64,000 bases of DNA from Paenibacillus marchantiophytorum (GCF_014640555.1 NZ_BMHE01000005.1:219547-283546), one strand, 5' to 3'. Counted from the first letter of the stretch, positions 40,387-51,000 are shown. Notes: generated from the letters alone by a model not told the origin. Translations and numbers: made by a program.

Positions 40387-41957
40387 GGTAGAAGCTTCCC
40401 TTTCTGCAATTCCTCTTGAAATGCGCGATAGCGCGAATACTCTTGCACTAAGTACTGGATATAAGCCTCGAATCGAGACGTTTGCTTCAACTTTTTATAG
40501 GCGGCTGCTAGCTTTTTAAGCAGTTTAACAGCCTCGCGGTAAGCATCACGATTTTTCGTTTGGATACATTCTTCAGCCGCATAATGGTAAATAGGCAGTA
40601 CCAAGCGCGGGTCCGCTTTCTCAACAAGTTGCAATTCTCCAGCCGAGATTTGCAGCGGTGTTAAGTTCAGCAGCAGACAGAGATCTGCCCACGTTTTGTA
40701 CTCTTTTTTCTGAAAGAGGAAGCTCGAATAATCACGATAACTCGCCGGCAGCAAGGTCACCATCGCCTGCCTATGTTCGCCTTCAACATCCATATATCGT
40801 GACGCTTCTTGCCAGAAAAACAAATAATCACTTGCATAATGAGCCGCATCCTTCTGAACCTCCGGCCCTAACCAGCGAAGCCATTTCAAGAGGCGTTCCC
40901 CTTGTTCTTCCTGTAGGAATATTTTCAAATAGCCAAACCAATCGCTCGGCACGATCGATGAGCATTCCTGCGTCACCCGCTCCCAAGCGTTCTCATCTTC
41001 TTCGCTCATAATATCAAAGTGGGCTAAAGCCATAACGGCCGCTTCATGACCATAGCTTTCCGGCCTTCTAGCCGCAACGATTGACCGCAGTCTAGTAAGC
41101 TCGTCCGTCACTAAATTCTTCTCATTCAGCAACTCAGACCATAGGAGTTTATAGAGGTCATACCACTGCCTTTGGGAATTGAAGGCCTCTGCATCCATAA
41201 ATCCTGCCAGATAAGCCCCGATTTCCTTCAAATGCGCGGAATACTTAGTCTGCGCTTTCTCAACATTGATTTCCCATAAAGCGGTATGCAGCCGTTCTCG
41301 GCTGTGCTTCGCTATTTTCGCAAAAAAGTACTCCGCATTATAAAAGAAATCATACACCCCGGACTTGGACTGCATCAGAGCATTGCACAGCTTCATGAGA
41401 TAAAGATTAACTTGAATGTCATAGATTCCGCGTATGGCGGGCTCCCAATCATCTGCCAGCTTGTTCAGCTGCCCCCAGGCGCGCATATACAATTCTTCCA
41501 TACTGAACGCATTGTAAATTCTGGAATTCGCATATTGCTTTTCAAAATAGGTCACCCACGCTTCACAACTATCCGTCTCTTTGGGCAGTTTAACCGCCTT
41601 CTTGGAGGAAAGATCGAATTTAGGGGACGTTTTGGAACTTGTTTGCTTGGGATTTCTGAATTCCTTAGGATCATATCCTTCTTGCTCAGCGACTTTAAAT
41701 AAAACTGCCGCCATATGTTTGCACTTAGCACCATAAGGACAGTTGCAGGTGCTCTTGCTGAATGCTTTTAAATCGAGATGGACCTTGTAGCTGCTTGATC
41801 CTGAGACACGCGCTTTAACTACCGACGTTCCTTCTGTTTCTATCGCCCTCACAACGCCATCCCGATAATATTTCCAACCTCGTTCAAGTATGGTACTGTC
41901 AAAAAAAGACCGGATCCGCCCCGTCCAATGATTCCAGTCTATCGCTAACTCTGACAT
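40383..41957 (-). CDS. SWIM zinc-finger protein
   Basis: A 524-residue protein. The SWIM zinc site CxCx5CxH is seen as CNCPYGAKCKH (residues 71-81), followed by MAAVLFKVAEQ. The rest is helical and rich in Trp and charged residues, with no further recognised domain. The ATG at 41957 has GCGGAGG nine bases upstream; the upstream ATG at 41975 has no such signal. It is the first gene of a two-gene operon with the SNF2 helicase, coupled by a four-base overlap, so the two proteins likely act as a complex on nucleic acid. Confidence 0.9.
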   Translation of the reverse strand: MSELAIDWNHWTGRIRSFFDSTILERGWKYYRDGVVRAIETEGTSVVKARVSGSSSYKVHLDLKAFSKSTCNCPYGAKCKHMAAVLFKVAEQEGYDPKEFRNPKQTSSKTSPKFDLSSKKAVKLPKETDSCEAWVTYFEKQYANSRIYNAFSMEELYMRAWGQLNKLADDWEPAIRGIYDIQVNLYLMKLCNALMQSKSGVYDFFYNAEYFFAKIAKHSRERLHTALWEINVEKAQTKYSAHLKEIGAYLAGFMDAEAFNSQRQWYDLYKLLWSELLNEKNLVTDELTRLRSIVAARRPESYGHEAAVMALAHFDIMSEEDENAWERVTQECSSIVPSDWFGYLKIFLQEEQGERLLKWLRWLGPEVQKDAAHYASDYLFFWQEASRYMDVEGEHRQAMVTLLPASYRDYSSFLFQKKEYKTWADLCLLLNLTPLQISAGELQLVEKADPRLVLPIYHYAAEECIQTKNRDAYREAVKLLKKLAAAYKKLKQTSRFEAYIQYLVQEYSRYRAFQEELQKGKLLP

Positions 41958-42035
41958 GATGGTGTTCCTCCGCATTTCGACAATTTCATCTTTTAATTAT
42001 ACCGAATCCCTTCGCTCATGGACACCTTCTCCCAA

Positions 42036-42081
42036 GAAAAGAACCCCCAAACCGAATCATTTCGATTCTGTTCAGGGGTTG
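42036..42081 (-). terminator. terminator of the spore-coat gene
   Basis: On the minus strand, AACCCC (42080-42075) pairs with GGGGTT (42047-42042) around an inner GAATC/GATTC-type stem, followed by CTTTTC. Confidence 0.6.
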
Positions 42082-42090
42082 CCTGGGATC

Positions 42091-42342
42091 TTATTTGCGC
42101 AGCATGCCTTGGTGCGGGTGCGGGTGCGTACCGCAATACTCGTCGACCTCAGAGCACGTATATACGTGCTCATAGACAGGAACACAGTGATGTCTGTTTA
42201 CGATTTGAATTGGGTGAATGACTTGCACCTTTTGCGGGTGGTAGAAGTCTCTGACCACTCTTTCTGGATCTGTCATTATCGGGTCAGCCGGTGGACACTG
42301 AAATTGTTTTCCTTGCATGGGTTGATTCGGTTGGTAAGCCAT
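42091..42342 (-). CDS. CotD-like inner spore coat protein
   Basis: An 83-residue protein starting MAYQPNQPMQGKQFQCPP and containing VVRDFYHPQKVQVIHPIQIV, RHHCVPVYEHVYTCSE and CGTHPHPHQG. Short, rich in His, Pro, Cys and Tyr, it resembles Bacillus CotD (CPP..., VIHPI, HHC...P). The chosen ATG at 42342 has GAGGAG upstream; the open frame goes back to 42450 but that part has no family similarity. A monocistronic unit with its own terminator. It shows that the organism forms endospores; expression should depend on a mother-cell sigma factor, although I cannot fix a sigma-K promoter with confidence. Confidence 0.8.
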   Translation of the reverse strand: MAYQPNQPMQGKQFQCPPADPIMTDPERVVRDFYHPQKVQVIHPIQIVNRHHCVPVYEHVYTCSEVDEYCGTHPHPHQGMLRK

Positions 42343-42538
42343 TGATACGTCAACTCCTCTGTTGGTTTGAGATAGTATACGTCTATGCCTAGTCCAAGGA
42401 ATGTACCAATGCCTATATTTGCAACATTTAGGCGCTTTCCCGTAGGCCAAGCAGATATACGTCCAAGCAACCTTCTAATAGCCATATACCACTCCCATTT
42501 GTCGCACATTTTTGTTACAATTGAGAAACCACTTTTCA

Positions 42539-42567
42539 TTGCTCGTATTTATTAACCATGACATAAT
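42539..42567 (+). promoter_or_regulatory. candidate promoter of the diguanylate cyclase gene
   Basis: TTGCTC (42539-42544) and CATAAT (42562-42567) are 17 bases apart, 37 bases before the start codon and upstream of a very strong AAGGAGGAGG ribosome binding site. Confidence 0.4.
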
Positions 42568-42603
42568 AAATTTCTTCATACCTATACAAGGAGGAGGGGG
42601 AAG

Positions 42604-45600
42604 ATGCAGCCTGCAACCCACGAAACGCTCCCAACTAATCGCCATCTCACCTACTCGCATACCCTTGCTCATTCCGTTATGCACATTGATCATAAGCTAT
42701 GGCAATATTTCCACTATCAACAAATTAATAACCGCTTGCATGCCTGGGCTTCAGCAGCCACAGGGTCATTCTTCCGCCAGCCGACAGAATGGCAGCTTGT
42801 TCATGATAATCTTCATATCCAGCTCCCTCGCTTACCAGAGGGTTACCTCCCTTTCTCCGATGCAGGAAACGAGCAGCTCAGTGATACGGCAAAAGGGCAA
42901 CTGCTTGTCTCACTCTGTAAAGCGCTTTCTATTATGCATGAAGAACAATTTTACATGGGTTTTTTACTGCCCGACATGCTGTTTTTTCATCCGCAAACCT
43001 TACACATTATCATCGACGTTCAACCCTTCCCGTCGGCCAACGAGTTTATCAATCATTTGTTGACCGATTATCCGTTCGCTTCATTTACACGTTACGCCAG
43101 AAGGTTTCTCCTATCACGCGTGGCGGACTTTGAAGCTATTCATCTACTGATCCAGTCACTTTACAAATCAATTCCTACTTCTCTTCGGCCGCTTGCCGAG
43201 CGTCTTCGCACTCAGCCGGAATCTTTTCTATTTGCCAATGAAATTGCTGATCTCATTCTGATTAGTCTGGACATGCCCCCTGAAAATAAAACCGTCACAT
43301 ATGTGGGGAAGAATTTGCTGCACCCAGCTGCTGCACCTGTAACCGAGGAACAGCGGGAGCATTTCCGTTATTTTCTGCAATCGGGCGGAGAACGTTTATT
43401 AGGACTCATCTGTGAAAATGAAGCGATTCGCTTCGATGTCTACACACAGCATATTAACGAAGTGCTTGAGAATGGTTACTTTTTCAAAATTGTCTCCCAA
43501 TCACTGCCCTACGCCACTTTGCGAGAAGTCGTGACTCGAACCCTGCACTTAGCCTACGGGATTCTGCCCGAATCCGTAACCATGCTGCGCAACTTATCGC
43601 GGAAATTCGATCAACTGCTGAAGAAGCATTATGAAGGAGATGATATCCTTTATTTGCTTACGGAGTGGCTGGTTCAGTTTTTCTCATCGGTGATCCCTCT
43701 GTTTCCAGTTCAGAAATTTTTCTATATTTTTGAAAACTGCGAGCATTTCGATGATGATTCTCAGCTTATTCTGCGGAATTTCTGGAGAGAGCAAGGGCGT
43801 GACATGGCCAGCTTGCATTTTACGTTTAGCGGCAGCCAGCTTCCCCAGCATTTCGCCGAGCTTTCTTTTCCAACATTGGATATCCTTGATTCTGATCCGG
43901 CCATCTATACGCAGTTGCTTGCCTCGCAGCTGGGTCGTGCTGATTCTAAGCTGCTTTGTGATCTCCAAGACTGGCTGCATGTGAACAAAACGAATATAAG
44001 CCACTGCCGAATTATTCTCGAGGAGCTTATTTCATCTAAGCAGATTCTGCTTACTGAAAGCGGTTGGCACAGGACGGCGACTTTTCATCTGGATGACAAA
44101 AAGTTGTATCCTCCATGCTTGTTTGCTGGTCGCATCGCTCAACTGGACTCAGAAGAATTAGAACTATTGCGGCTCCTTTGCTGCTTGCCGATGCCTATCA
44201 ATCTATTTTCCATGTTCACCGCTAATCAGAAGGATTTGGGCAGCGTGCTGCCCTCTCTTACGCGATTAGCTGAGCTTGGGCTAGCTCATGTCAGTCACAA
44301 TGACAACGTATTTATCTCGAGCGAAATCACGCAATTGGTCTTTGAGCAGCTTGGATCATCTGCCTTAACAGCTTACTATCAAACTGCTTTGCACTACCAA
44401 CATCAGTTTCGCCCATTTGCCCTGCCGCAGCTTATTACGCTCTCCAGTTTGGCCAGTGAGTATAAAGTCGAATACTATTTGTTGTTAAAATATTACAAGC
44501 AGATCCGTTCGCTTCTTTCGTATAGTCAGAAGATCGAATTGCTGGAGCGCATTAAATATTTGCTCGAAAAGCTCGAACGGCCGTATCTTATTTTCCTGGA
44601 TCGGCTGCTCAGTCGCATCTACCATCTTCTGAATCAGTTTACGCTCTCTGAACAATTAGCCTCAACCGTTTATGAACATACCGGTAAAATTACGGATCGC
44701 TTTGCCTGGACGTTCCTGCGCATCATTCAAAACGAAGAAGACGTATATGAACTGCGTGATAAGCTGTTTCCTTACATCTTCGATGCAACTCAAGCTTTGG
44801 AGAATCGCGTCAGAGCAGCCTTTTTACTGAACACCAGCAATTTCTGCTTCCCCTTGCAGGATGAAGAAATGAGTCAGCTCCATATTTTCTATATGGAAAC
44901 CGTGTATCCGAATCGAAACCAGTTGACACTGCGCCATTTCGCAGAAGTTTCGAATTATTATGCAATCAATCTATTGATCCACTTTCCGGAGCTGGAGGAA
45001 TGGGCTCTATCGATCGCCGCCAAATTGGAGCCGCTGCTGGATACGTCCCCGCATACGGATCTGATGCTCCGTCTTTATGACGTTTATTCCTACCAAAGCA
45101 ATAATAAGCTGATCAATAAGTATGTGTACCGCGGGATTGAGGGCGCCATGCGCTCTGGCTACACGCTCAAGGAACAAGTCGGTCATCTGAACGCGATGGA
45201 ATTCTCTCTGAACCAAGGGGATATGGCGAGCTATTTGTATCACAAGGAACGTGTTGTCCAGGTGGACGAGCTGAGGCGGAAGGATTTGGCCGAGAATTAT
45301 TTGACGAATCAGCTTCTCTTCGCGCTGGAATGGGAGCAGTGGGCAACATTTCACGAGTTGGAAACGATTCTGATTGCTCAGCACATTACAGAGTCTAGCC
45401 AGGCCCTGCTGTCCGTCTTTCAAGGCTATGCCGCTTTCCGGCAGCATCAGCCCGTTCACATTCCTGCCTCGCTCGAGAATGAGCATAACGCGGTTTTCTT
45501 GGAGGCCTTGCTTCAGACAGGCCGCGGAAATCTGGATATGGCCTGCCAGCTTTTTGGGCAATTTATTGCCAAAAACAACTCCGGCCTTTTCACAGGTTGG

Positions 45601-46851
45601 GCTTATCGCGAACTGCTCGCTTTGCTGCTAAAGCTTAAATCAGAGCACGTGGAGGCAGGATTTGAACATTTTGAAACCTACATGAAACGGTATGCCTATG
45701 ATGTCTTCTGGCCGGATTATTACCGGCTTTCTGCTGATCGGGCGATGCACGAAGGAGACATACAGTCTGCCATGCTGTATTTAAGGCGGGCCTTGAATGG
45801 CTATCAAATGATTCAAAAAGACAACTGGCAGCCCTACTTGAAGGCATGTATGGAACTCGTCATTCAACCTTCCTTCTCTCCGGCTACCCCGGCTATCATG
45901 CAGAATGATTTTGTGCTGAAAATGATTGCGGACCGCGAACAGTGGCTGCTCCTATCGCTCGATTTACAGATCATCATCGAGCTAAGCGAGCAAGTGACAG
46001 AAACCTTGGATTTGGTTACGACCATGCAGCGGCTGACGAAAGCACTATTTGACTACTTCCCGGTGATTCAGCTGGCTGTTACCTATAACTTGCTGCACGA
46101 TAAGCAGAAGTACTTCGTTACCGCATCCGGATTAAGAGACCACGATGAACTAGTGGCTTATCAAACCCGCAGTGAGGGCAGCACCACGCTGTCCTTCACC
46201 CTTTTTCAGCGCGGTGATCAAACGATCACGCTGCAGGTCAATGTGGATGGCATGACCAAAACGAAACTCCAGCACATGGAGCACTTCCTTTCGTTCATCA
46301 AACCGCACATCATTAACGTTCTCCTCCATCGGGAGATGGTCATTGACAACCTGACCGGCTTTTATTTGCGGGGCCATTTCATGGAAAAGCTGAGAGATGA
46401 ATTCGAACTTTCCAGCCGCTATCAGCTGGATCTATCCGTTATCATGATCGATGTGGATAACTTTCGGCGAGTAAATGACTACGGTCATCCCGAAGGTGAT
46501 CGCGTGCTGCGGGAAATTGCCGATATCTTCCGCTTCAATTTACGGAAAAGCGACATCGCAGGGCGCTACGGCGGCGAGGAGCTTATTCTTATTTTGCCAA
46601 AAACAGATGGCAAAGAAGCACTCAAGATCGCCCGCCAATTGCGCAGCGAGATTGAGAAGGAATTCGCCTTCGGGCGGCCTTACACCATCACCGTCAGCGT
46701 GGGGGTCTCCTCCCTCGAGCTCTGCCAACCGAGCTCCGTGGAGCAGCTTATCGAGCAGGCGGATATGGCCGAGATTAGGGCGAAGAAGACAGGGAAAAAC
46801 AAGGTCGTTGCGGCTTGGGAAAACGAAGAAGACTGTCGACAAGACGACTAA
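42604..46851 (+). CDS. multidomain diguanylate cyclase (pseudokinase-like, pseudo-ATPase-like, helical repeats, GAF-like, GGDEF)
   Basis: A 1415-residue cytoplasmic protein without membrane spans. Residues ~95-150 look like a worn protein-kinase C-lobe (GFLLPDMLFFHPQTLHIIID in place of HGDLxPxN...D). Residues ~270-480 resemble the ATPase of kinase-AAA-GAF regulators (SLPYATLREVV, KFFYIFENCEHFDDDSQLIL) but no P-loop is visible. Residues ~600-1110 are helical repeats and ~1115-1245 a GAF-like domain. The C-terminal GGDEF domain is intact: FYLRGHFMEKL, VIMIDVDNFRRVNDYGHPEGD, and GRYGGEELILILP with the active GGEEL loop. An inhibitory RxxD site (RKSD) sits five residues before it. It should make cyclic di-GMP from GTP. 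Start signal is excellent. Stands alone. Confidence 0.88.
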   Translation: MQPATHETLPTNRHLTYSHTLAHSVMHIDHKLWQYFHYQQINNRLHAWASAATGSFFRQPTEWQLVHDNLHIQLPRLPEGYLPFSDAGNEQLSDTAKGQLLVSLCKALSIMHEEQFYMGFLLPDMLFFHPQTLHIIIDVQPFPSANEFINHLLTDYPFASFTRYARRFLLSRVADFEAIHLLIQSLYKSIPTSLRPLAERLRTQPESFLFANEIADLILISLDMPPENKTVTYVGKNLLHPAAAPVTEEQREHFRYFLQSGGERLLGLICENEAIRFDVYTQHINEVLENGYFFKIVSQSLPYATLREVVTRTLHLAYGILPESVTMLRNLSRKFDQLLKKHYEGDDILYLLTEWLVQFFSSVIPLFPVQKFFYIFENCEHFDDDSQLILRNFWREQGRDMASLHFTFSGSQLPQHFAELSFPTLDILDSDPAIYTQLLASQLGRADSKLLCDLQDWLHVNKTNISHCRIILEELISSKQILLTESGWHRTATFHLDDKKLYPPCLFAGRIAQLDSEELELLRLLCCLPMPINLFSMFTANQKDLGSVLPSLTRLAELGLAHVSHNDNVFISSEITQLVFEQLGSSALTAYYQTALHYQHQFRPFALPQLITLSSLASEYKVEYYLLLKYYKQIRSLLSYSQKIELLERIKYLLEKLERPYLIFLDRLLSRIYHLLNQFTLSEQLASTVYEHTGKITDRFAWTFLRIIQNEEDVYELRDKLFPYIFDATQALENRVRAAFLLNTSNFCFPLQDEEMSQLHIFYMETVYPNRNQLTLRHFAEVSNYYAINLLIHFPELEEWALSIAAKLEPLLDTSPHTDLMLRLYDVYSYQSNNKLINKYVYRGIEGAMRSGYTLKEQVGHLNAMEFSLNQGDMASYLYHKERVVQVDELRRKDLAENYLTNQLLFALEWEQWATFHELETILIAQHITESSQALLSVFQGYAAFRQHQPVHIPASLENEHNAVFLEALLQTGRGNLDMACQLFGQFIAKNNSGLFTGWAYRELLALLLKLKSEHVEAGFEHFETYMKRYAYDVFWPDYYRLSADRAMHEGDIQSAMLYLRRALNGYQMIQKDNWQPYLKACMELVIQPSFSPATPAIMQNDFVLKMIADREQWLLLSLDLQIIIELSEQVTETLDLVTTMQRLTKALFDYFPVIQLAVTYNLLHDKQKYFVTASGLRDHDELVAYQTRSEGSTTLSFTLFQRGDQTITLQVNVDGMTKTKLQHMEHFLSFIKPHIINVLLHREMVIDNLTGFYLRGHFMEKLRDEFELSSRYQLDLSVIMIDVDNFRRVNDYGHPEGDRVLREIADIFRFNLRKSDIAGRYGGEELILILPKTDGKEALKIARQLRSEIEKEFAFGRPYTITVSVGVSSLELCQPSSVEQLIEQADMAEIRAKKTGKNKVVAAWENEEDCRQDD

Positions 46852-46919
46852 TAAGCGCCTTGAAATACGCGGACTGTGCGGTGGCACCTCCAATTCTAAG
46901 AAACGTCTCACGTTGTTGA

Positions 46920-46995
46920 TTGGTTAAATCCAATCAAACAGCCGTATAGGCAGTCAATTTCGCATCTACATTGGATTTATCCAATGGTATCAGAT
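46920..46995. repeat. intergenic palindromic repeat, copy 1
   Basis: Starts TTGGTTAAATCCAATCAAAC, includes AGCCGTATAGGC, and ends with the palindrome ATTGGATTTATCCAAT and GGTATCAGAT. The second copy lies 113 bases on. With the hairpins at 47.2 kb these fill the 467-base gap after the cyclase gene; no gene is seen there. Confidence 0.75.
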
Positions 46996-47032
46996 AAAAA
47001 ACGCCATATAGGCCGCAGATTTGAGGATTTCA

Positions 47033-47108
47033 ATGGATAAATCCAATCAAACAGCCGTATGGGCGCCCAAATTCACGATTACATTGGATTTATCCAATGT
47101 AATCAGAT
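47033..47108. repeat. intergenic palindromic repeat, copy 2
   Basis: Starts ATGGATAAATCCAATCAAAC, includes AGCCGTATGGGC, and ends ATTGGATTTATCCAAT and GTAATCAGAT. Highly similar to copy 1, indicating a dispersed repeat family in this genome. Confidence 0.75.
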
Positions 47109-47194
47109 TTCCTCATGTTAGTCTGGTACGGAATCTTAAAGTTAGCTAGTTTAAATAGATGGTTGGGAGAACGCTGAGAGTAGCAGATAACGAC

Positions 47195-47241
47195 AAATAG
47201 CAGCTACTCAAAGGAATAAGAACCTTTGGGAGCTGCTATTT
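47195..47241. repeat. imperfect hairpin in the cyclase-cysC gap
   Basis: AAATAGCAGCT (47195-47205) pairs with AGCTGCTATTT (47231-47241), extended by CAAAGG/CCTTTG inside. There is no clear T tail; it may be a repeat element or a terminator shared by the converging cyclase and cysC genes. Confidence 0.5.
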
Positions 47242-47265
47242 GCGATAAAAGGGATATTGGAATGA

Positions 47266-47295
47266 GATAAGAGCCCCTAACTAAGGGCTCTTATC
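47266..47295 (-). terminator. hairpin after cysC, possible terminator
   Basis: GATAAGAGCCC (47266-47276) pairs perfectly with GGGCTCTTATC (47285-47295) with an 8-base loop, 24 bases past the cysC stop. The same AGAGATAAGAGCC...GGCTCTTA motif recurs at 63.7-63.8 kb, so it may belong to a repeat family that doubles as a terminator. Confidence 0.5.
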
Positions 47296-47318
47296 TGTCG
47301 CAAATACGGTGGCTGTTC

Positions 47319-47921
47319 CTACTCAGACAACAACCCGCGTTCTACCAAGTAGGAAAGGATCAAACTTACAGACTCATCCACATTCAATCGATCGGTCGGA
47401 ACGACGAGATCTGCCGCGGTGGGTTCCTCATACGGTGAACTTATCCCGGTAAAGTCAGCGATCTCGTTGTTACGTGCTTTGCGATATAAACCTTTCGGAT
47501 CTCTGGTTTCGCAGGCCTCCAGCGAACATGACACAAAGACCTCGACAAAAGCATCTTCAGCAAACAAGCGCCTCACAGCTGCTCGCTCTTCACGGAAGGG
47601 GGAAATTAAGGAAGTGATCGCGACTACGCCCGCGTCCACGAGTATTTTCGCCATTTCGCCTGTTCGACGCATGTTCTCTTTGCGATCCTCGGCACTAAAT
47701 CCGAGATCCTGGTTTAGGCCTAATCGGAGATTATCTCCGTCCAGTACGTATGAGCGAATCTTTTTATCATCGAAAAGTCTCCGTTCCAGCGCTTGCGCCA
47801 GTGTGGATTTTCCAGAGCCGGATAGACCCGTGAACCAGATGACCATGCTTTTATAGCCGTTTAGGGAAGATCTTAGTTCATTAGAGATGGAGGAGGATTG
47901 CTCTGTTAGGTGTTTATTCAT
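47319..47921 (-). CDS. cysC: adenylylsulfate kinase
   Basis: CysC phosphorylates adenylylsulfate (APS) to PAPS in sulfate assimilation or sulfation. The 200 residues show Walker A GLSGSGKST (about 34-42), LDGDNLRLGLNQDLGFS, RKENMRRTGEMAKIL, ITSLISPFREERAAVR, CETRDPKGLYRKARNNEI and FTGISSPYEEP, all classic for the family. It is not next to other sulfate genes (no cysD/N/H here), so whether the product feeds assimilation or sulfation of a surface polymer is open. GAGGGAGA precedes the ATG. Confidence 0.95.
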   Translation of the reverse strand: MNKHLTEQSSSISNELRSSLNGYKSMVIWFTGLSGSGKSTLAQALERRLFDDKKIRSYVLDGDNLRLGLNQDLGFSAEDRKENMRRTGEMAKILVDAGVVAITSLISPFREERAAVRRLFAEDAFVEVFVSCSLEACETRDPKGLYRKARNNEIADFTGISSPYEEPTAADLVVPTDRLNVDESVSLILSYLVERGLLSE

Positions 47922-48079
47922 CGAAGTCGGTCTCCCTCTTTCTTTTATGCAGAATCTATATTGTTTTTATTTATTCCATATAAAAGTCTAATAATCCTCC
48001 CCAAATGGCAATTTAGCGGTTCTGCCTGTTCTCGGGTCTTAAATCCTACTGCTAGGGCAGAGGCTGATTCGTTTAATAC

Positions 48080-51000
48080 CTACTTTTTAAGCTGTATCGC
48101 TCTTAAAATGATAGTCACCGCTTCTGCGCGTGTCGTATTCGCTTTCGGCTTCAACGTACCGTCCTCGTATCCGTTAAATAAAGCTTTAGCCGTTGCTGTA
48201 GCTAGCGCGGCGCGAGCCCAGTCGGATATTTCAGCGTTATCCGTAAAGCTGTCTATACGATCCCCCGCAGCGGTGATCTGTGCAGCGCGAATGGAAATTA
48301 CCGCCATTTGTTCGCGGGTAATCAAGTCATCAGGACCAAAGGCGCTTGCGCTATATCCCGTAACTACGCCCAGTGCGGCCGCAATCTCAATGGCATTTCG
48401 CGCCCAATGAGCCTGCGTATCGGCAAAAGCTTTCCCTGTTTGTGCCTGTAGATGAAAGGCTTTTACAATCATAGTAACAAACTCAGCTCTTGTGATCTGA
48501 TTATTCGGCTTAAACGTATGATCCGAATAGCCATCTATTATGCCTAGTTGAATCGAATCACGAATGCTCGTTTCGGCCCAATGCCCCTTGATATCGCCAA
48601 GATCCACGACTTCAACTGGAGGATTAGTCGTCGTCTTTTTATCCGTTACCAGAACAGCAAACTTCGTAAAATGACGAGTAGATCCGGATACCGTTCCTTT
48701 GGTCTGGTCTATTTTCTGATCATCCAATAGTTCCCACTTCTGGCTATGCTCGTTCAATCCATAAATTGCGGCTGCTGATTTAGAAAAATCAATCTTTGCC
48801 TTGTCAAAAGGCAATGTAATAACAACAGCCTTCAAGAAATCACCGGCTTTATCTTTTGTAATCTCGTAGATCTCACTTGCCAAGCCCATTGAATTGTCAG
48901 AAGGCAGGCTAGAATTGTCGCTAATTTTATTCACTGTAACCTGAGTGTCGGTATCTACTGCACCTAGCGGCACATCGATTTGGACCCCATTTAAGATTAA
49001 CGTTCCTCCGCGAGCTGCCCATATCGTTCCGACGTTACTAGGACCACCTCCGCCTCCTCCGCCACTGCTGTAAGCTGCTGCTGCTCTATTCACATACACA
49101 AGATAAGTTTTATTTGACCCATCTTGAGCTGTTACAACCAATTCCATCCGATTACTACCTATATCGAGCGGCAGCGATTGTGTTGCCTGACCAGTAGTTA
49201 AGTTAAATGGACCTACCACAAGGACATTACCATTGTTGTACAAGCTACCTAGTATGGTGGAATTGCGATCATATACGCTAGCCGTAACATTCATGCTTGA
49301 GATTGGATTAGTCACATTAAAATGATACGTTGTTCCCGTCACAGAATCGGGAATTAAGGTCAATCCCCCGCTGCTTAGCGTCAATCCGCTCAAACTGGGA
49401 TTGCCCGCCGGAGCAGCAGACCGAGTGACCACCACTGTATAGGATGCCAGCGTTCCATCCTGCGCAGTGACCGTATATGTCACTGGCGAAGTGAAATCGT
49501 TCGCCGTCGTTCCGCTCACTTGCGGGGTGGAACCTACCTTCACCGTCGATCCTGCGGAACTCGTGAACGTCGCCACTAAGGACGGCACGGCTGTTCCATT
49601 AGGCACGGTTAATGCGATATTCGTGCCATTAATCGTTCCCACTACCGCTGGGGACAACCCCTGGAAGCTGTACGCCGTCAGGTCCTTCGCGCTGCTCGCC
49701 GCCGCAACATTTACCGTGACGATCCAGTTCTGGGTACTGTCATCCGCTGCTCTCACCAAATACGTGACTGGGTTTGTAAAATTGTTAACTGTCGAGTTAC
49801 TGATCTGCCCCCTGGAACCTACCTTCGCAGAAGCTCCGGGAGATAAAGTGAACACGGCCTTCAAGCCGGTTACATTGGTACCGTACACCACTTGAATCAC
49901 AACTGTGTGCGCAGTGGTGTCAATGACAGCTGGACCGGTTTGCTGAGGAAAGCTAAATGCCGTAATAGCTTTCGCACTGCTCCATGCAGCGGTTACGGTA
50001 ACTGTCCAGTTCTGCGTAATACCGTTCTCTGCTTTGACCACATAAACAACCGGGTTCGTGAAATTATTTGCAGTCGTGCCGCTCACTTGATCCGTAGTCC
50101 CGACCTTGACTGTGGCTCCTGCAGATAAAGTGAACACGGCTTTCAAGTTGGTTAGACTGGTGCCATTCGCCACTTGAATCGCAACTGTATGATCGGTAGC
50201 ATCAATTACCGCTTGGCCGGTTTGCTGAGTCAAACTGAATGCCGTAATCTCATTTTCGGTACCTACCGCAATAGTTACGGTAACCTTCCAGTTTTGCACA
50301 GTGCCATTCTCTGCTTTGACAACATAAGTGACTGGGTTCGTAAAATCGTTCACGGTCGTGCCGCTTGCCTGATCTATGGTGCCGACCTTTGCCGTCGCTT
50401 CTGCCGATAGAACAAACGTTGCCACCAAGTTATTCACATTGGCACCGCTCATCACTTCAATCTCTACGGTATGCGCAGCCGTATCGATGACAGCAGAACC
50501 GGTTTGCTCAGGCAAACCGAATGATAGGATCTCATTCGCATCGTTCGCTTTAACGTTCACCGTGTACGTTGTCTTCGTTGTTCCATCCGTCGCCGTTACG
50601 ATAACCTTCTTGCCCGTGGCCAATCGGGTAGCTTCGGTTATTCCGTCCTCATCATAAATTTCAAACACTGCTCCCGTTGCTGGTGTAATTGCTGCCTTAA
50701 ATACGGCTAACGTTGTACCATAGGGAATGTCCGTTATGCTTTCGCTAGCTGTTCCTCTTATACTTACATTTCCGATCGTAGAAGTCAGCGTTGCATTAGA
50801 ATTGGGTACAATCCATTTCGCATACAAGATCGTATTAGCCGCTATAGCAAAAGAATCCCCCGGTTTATAGGAAATACCGCCGCCATCCGCCTGCGTATTC
50901 CATCCATTGAAAACATAACCTGGCTTGATTAAATTAATCATACCGGAATAAATGCCAGCTTTTACACCTTGCATAAAAGAATGACTCGTCGGAATAGTTC

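Noticed and set aside
37414..41957. SNF2/SWIM pair as an antiphage defence island (DISARM-like)
   Set aside because: No methylase, nuclease or phospholipase partner genes are present; this coupled pair is common in Firmicute chromosomes.
42343..42400. Possible sigma-K promoter (CATAGACGTA-like) for the coat gene
   Set aside because: The match to the sigma-K -10 is off by one in spacing and no convincing -35 is present.
42276..42539. 87-residue leftward frame upstream of the CotD-like gene
   Set aside because: Overlaps the CotD-like start in another frame, has no ribosome binding site and resembles nothing known.
46920..47108. CRISPR array
   Set aside because: Only two long palindromic repeats with similar, not unique, intervening sequence and no cas genes; this is an intergenic repeat pair.
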